Shown: positions 14,958 through 16,164 of the stretch, in pieces
Layout of the letters: each line of letters opens with the position of its first letter
Position numbering within the stretch: the stretch's first letter is position 1
From: Rhodothermales bacterium
GTDB lineage: Bacteria > Bacteroidota > Rhodothermia > Rhodothermales > JAHQVL01
Length of the DNA: 16,164 nt
Assembly (NCBI GenBank): GCA_041391505.1
Contig: JAWKNW010000051.1
Coordinates: 1 to 16,164, forward strand
Reading direction: 5' to 3'
Program-made: the position numbers and the translations under genes
The notes under the pieces: generated by a model
The model's database searches: none
What the model was told of the DNA's origin: nothing
The model's input: only the letters and a program-made list of their open reading frames with translations

Positions 14958-16108
14958 CGCAGGCCCGGCCGATCGTGATGTTGGATGCGCTGGTCGACAA
15001 CGACTACAGCCTGTGTCTCTGCAACGGACTCGTCGAAGCCGGCGCGGACATTCGCCTGGTGACCGTGGAGGGCCGGCGTGTCGCGCTGCCGGTCGCGTTT
15101 CCGATGCTGGGGTGGGCGCCGCCGAAGGCCGGCCCACGCGGGGCCGTGGCCAAGTTCGTGCACTATCTGCGCTACTGGCGGCGCGTGCTGGCGCTGGGGC
15201 GATCGATTCGCCGGCAGGGCGGCGTGCTGCATTTTCAGTTTTTTCGCCGCGAGCGGATCGACAGCCTGTTTGTCGTGCTGCTGCACTGGATGGGGGTCCG
15301 CCTGGTGCATACGGCGCACAACATCGTGCCGCATGAGCATTCGCCGATCGACCGCCGGCTCAAGCGCCTCGTCTATCGCAGCGTCGACGGGATCGTCGTG
15401 CACTCGGCGTATATCAAGCGGGCGTTGCTGGAGGCGTTCGACGTGCCGGCGGACAAGGTGCATGTCGTCCCGCACGGCAACTTCGATCACTACCTCCCCG
15501 AGGTGCTGCCGGATCGCCAGGCCGCGCGCGCGTCGCTGGGCCTCGAGCCGGGGGATACCGTGCTCCTGTTCTTCGGCTACATCCGCAAATACAAGGGGCT
15601 CGATCTGCTGCTCGACGCCTTCGAGCAGGTGGCGGCCGCGCAGCCGGGCGCCCGGCTGGTGATCGCCGGCCAGCCGCACACGGCCGCCGAGGCGGCGGAG
15701 TACCGGGACCGTATCGAGCGGCATCCGGCGGCCTCGCGCATCATTTTCCACGGCCGTTTTATCGAAAACAGCGAGGTTGCCGCCTATTTCACGGCCGCCG
15801 ACCTGGTGGCCCTGCCGTACCGCCACATTTACCACAGCGGTCTGGTGCATCTGGCCTTCTCCTTTGGGAAGGCTGTTATTGCAACGCGGGTTGGCGACTT
15901 CCCCGAGACGATCGACGACGGGGAGACGGGGTTGCTGGTGGAGGGCGGCTCGCCGGCCGCGCTGGCGTCCGGCATCCTCGATGCGATCGCCGACCCGGAT
16001 CACCTGCACATGATGGGCGCCCGGGCGCGACACATCAGCGCCACGCGGTATGCCTGGAAGGACATCGGCGAACAGACGCGGGCCGTGTACGCGTCGTTGG
16101 ATCGCTAA
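14954..16108 (+). CDS. Family 4 glycosyltransferase
   Basis: The 384-residue protein has the two-domain GT-B fold. The N-terminal half includes HFQFFRRER, VHTAHNIVPHEH and a VVHSAYIKR segment. The C-terminal half includes VVPHGNFDHY, LLFFGYIRKYKGLDLLLDAF (the donor-binding lysine region), VIAGQP and, from Y289, the donor loop ending IATRVGDFPE and DGETGLLV. The two glutamates of the classic EX7E motif are not seen; the loop reads YHSGLVHLAFSFGK, a variant found in some GT4 branches as I recall. It should transfer a sugar from a nucleotide donor to the lipid-linked glycan in the cytosol. ATG 14954 overlaps the flippase stop. The 56 bp after the stop up to the window end show nothing clear. Confidence 0.9.
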   Translation: MTQARPIVMLDALVDNDYSLCLCNGLVEAGADIRLVTVEGRRVALPVAFPMLGWAPPKAGPRGAVAKFVHYLRYWRRVLALGRSIRRQGGVLHFQFFRRERIDSLFVVLLHWMGVRLVHTAHNIVPHEHSPIDRRLKRLVYRSVDGIVVHSAYIKRALLEAFDVPADKVHVVPHGNFDHYLPEVLPDRQAARASLGLEPGDTVLLFFGYIRKYKGLDLLLDAFEQVAAAQPGARLVIAGQPHTAAEAAEYRDRIERHPAASRIIFHGRFIENSEVAAYFTAADLVALPYRHIYHSGLVHLAFSFGKAVIATRVGDFPETIDDGETGLLVEGGSPAALASGILDAIADPDHLHMMGARARHISATRYAWKDIGEQTRAVYASLDR

Positions 16109-16164
16109 GCGCAGGCACCAGCACGAGCTTTCGTCACTACCCGCCTGGCGCATCCCAACCCGGC

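Overview
The window is high-GC bacterial DNA and carries ten protein genes plus one partial gene cut by the left edge. I see no rRNA, tRNA, CRISPR array, transposase or phage gene. Most starts lack a clear Shine-Dalgarno sequence. Together with a soluble multi-PAS kinase next to a REC-PAS-kinase-REC hybrid, and the sugar and polysaccharide genes, this suggests a Bacteroidota/Rhodothermota-like Gram-negative. That placement is a low-confidence inference.

Layout. (A) 1-2995, minus strand: a sugar-catabolic gene set read right to left, with an HPS/KGPDC-family enzyme (2285-2995), a zinc-type medium-chain dehydrogenase (927-1967) and a TIM-barrel sugar-phosphate isomerase/epimerase running off the left edge (646-1). 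Both gaps in this set hold related repeats based on a heptamer close to YATCCCR. One gap also has a clean array of a 15-bp unit, the other a 14-bp perfect inverted repeat. (B) 2996-3323: divergent control region. (C) 3324-7847, plus strand: a soluble histidine kinase with four PAS-like modules, overlapping by 8 bp a hybrid kinase, then a strong intrinsic terminator. Neither protein has a DNA-binding output domain. (D) 8052-9755, plus strand: nagB (glucosamine-6-phosphate deaminase), overlapping by ATGA a ROK-family sugar kinase. The nagB 5' end carries an apparent 1-nt frameshift. (E) 9853-10200, minus strand: a small basic protein of unknown function with its own terminator. (F) 10201-11052: a gene-free stretch, AT-rich in its first half. 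(G) 11053-16108, plus strand: an exopolysaccharide/O-antigen-type cluster with an ExoQ/WaaL-like polymerase or ligase, a GT2 glycosyltransferase, a Wzx-like flippase and a GT4 glycosyltransferase, probably continuing past the right edge.

How the parts fit: regions A and D handle sugar phosphates (region A substrate unknown; D feeds amino sugars into glycolysis as fructose-6-phosphate). Region C senses an internal or redox/small-molecule signal and passes phosphate to an unknown output. Region G builds and exports a surface polysaccharide. I did not find a convincing new multi-gene system. The features most worth a second look are the repeat family in the region A gaps, the nagB frameshift, and the loss of structural-zinc cysteines in the dehydrogenase.
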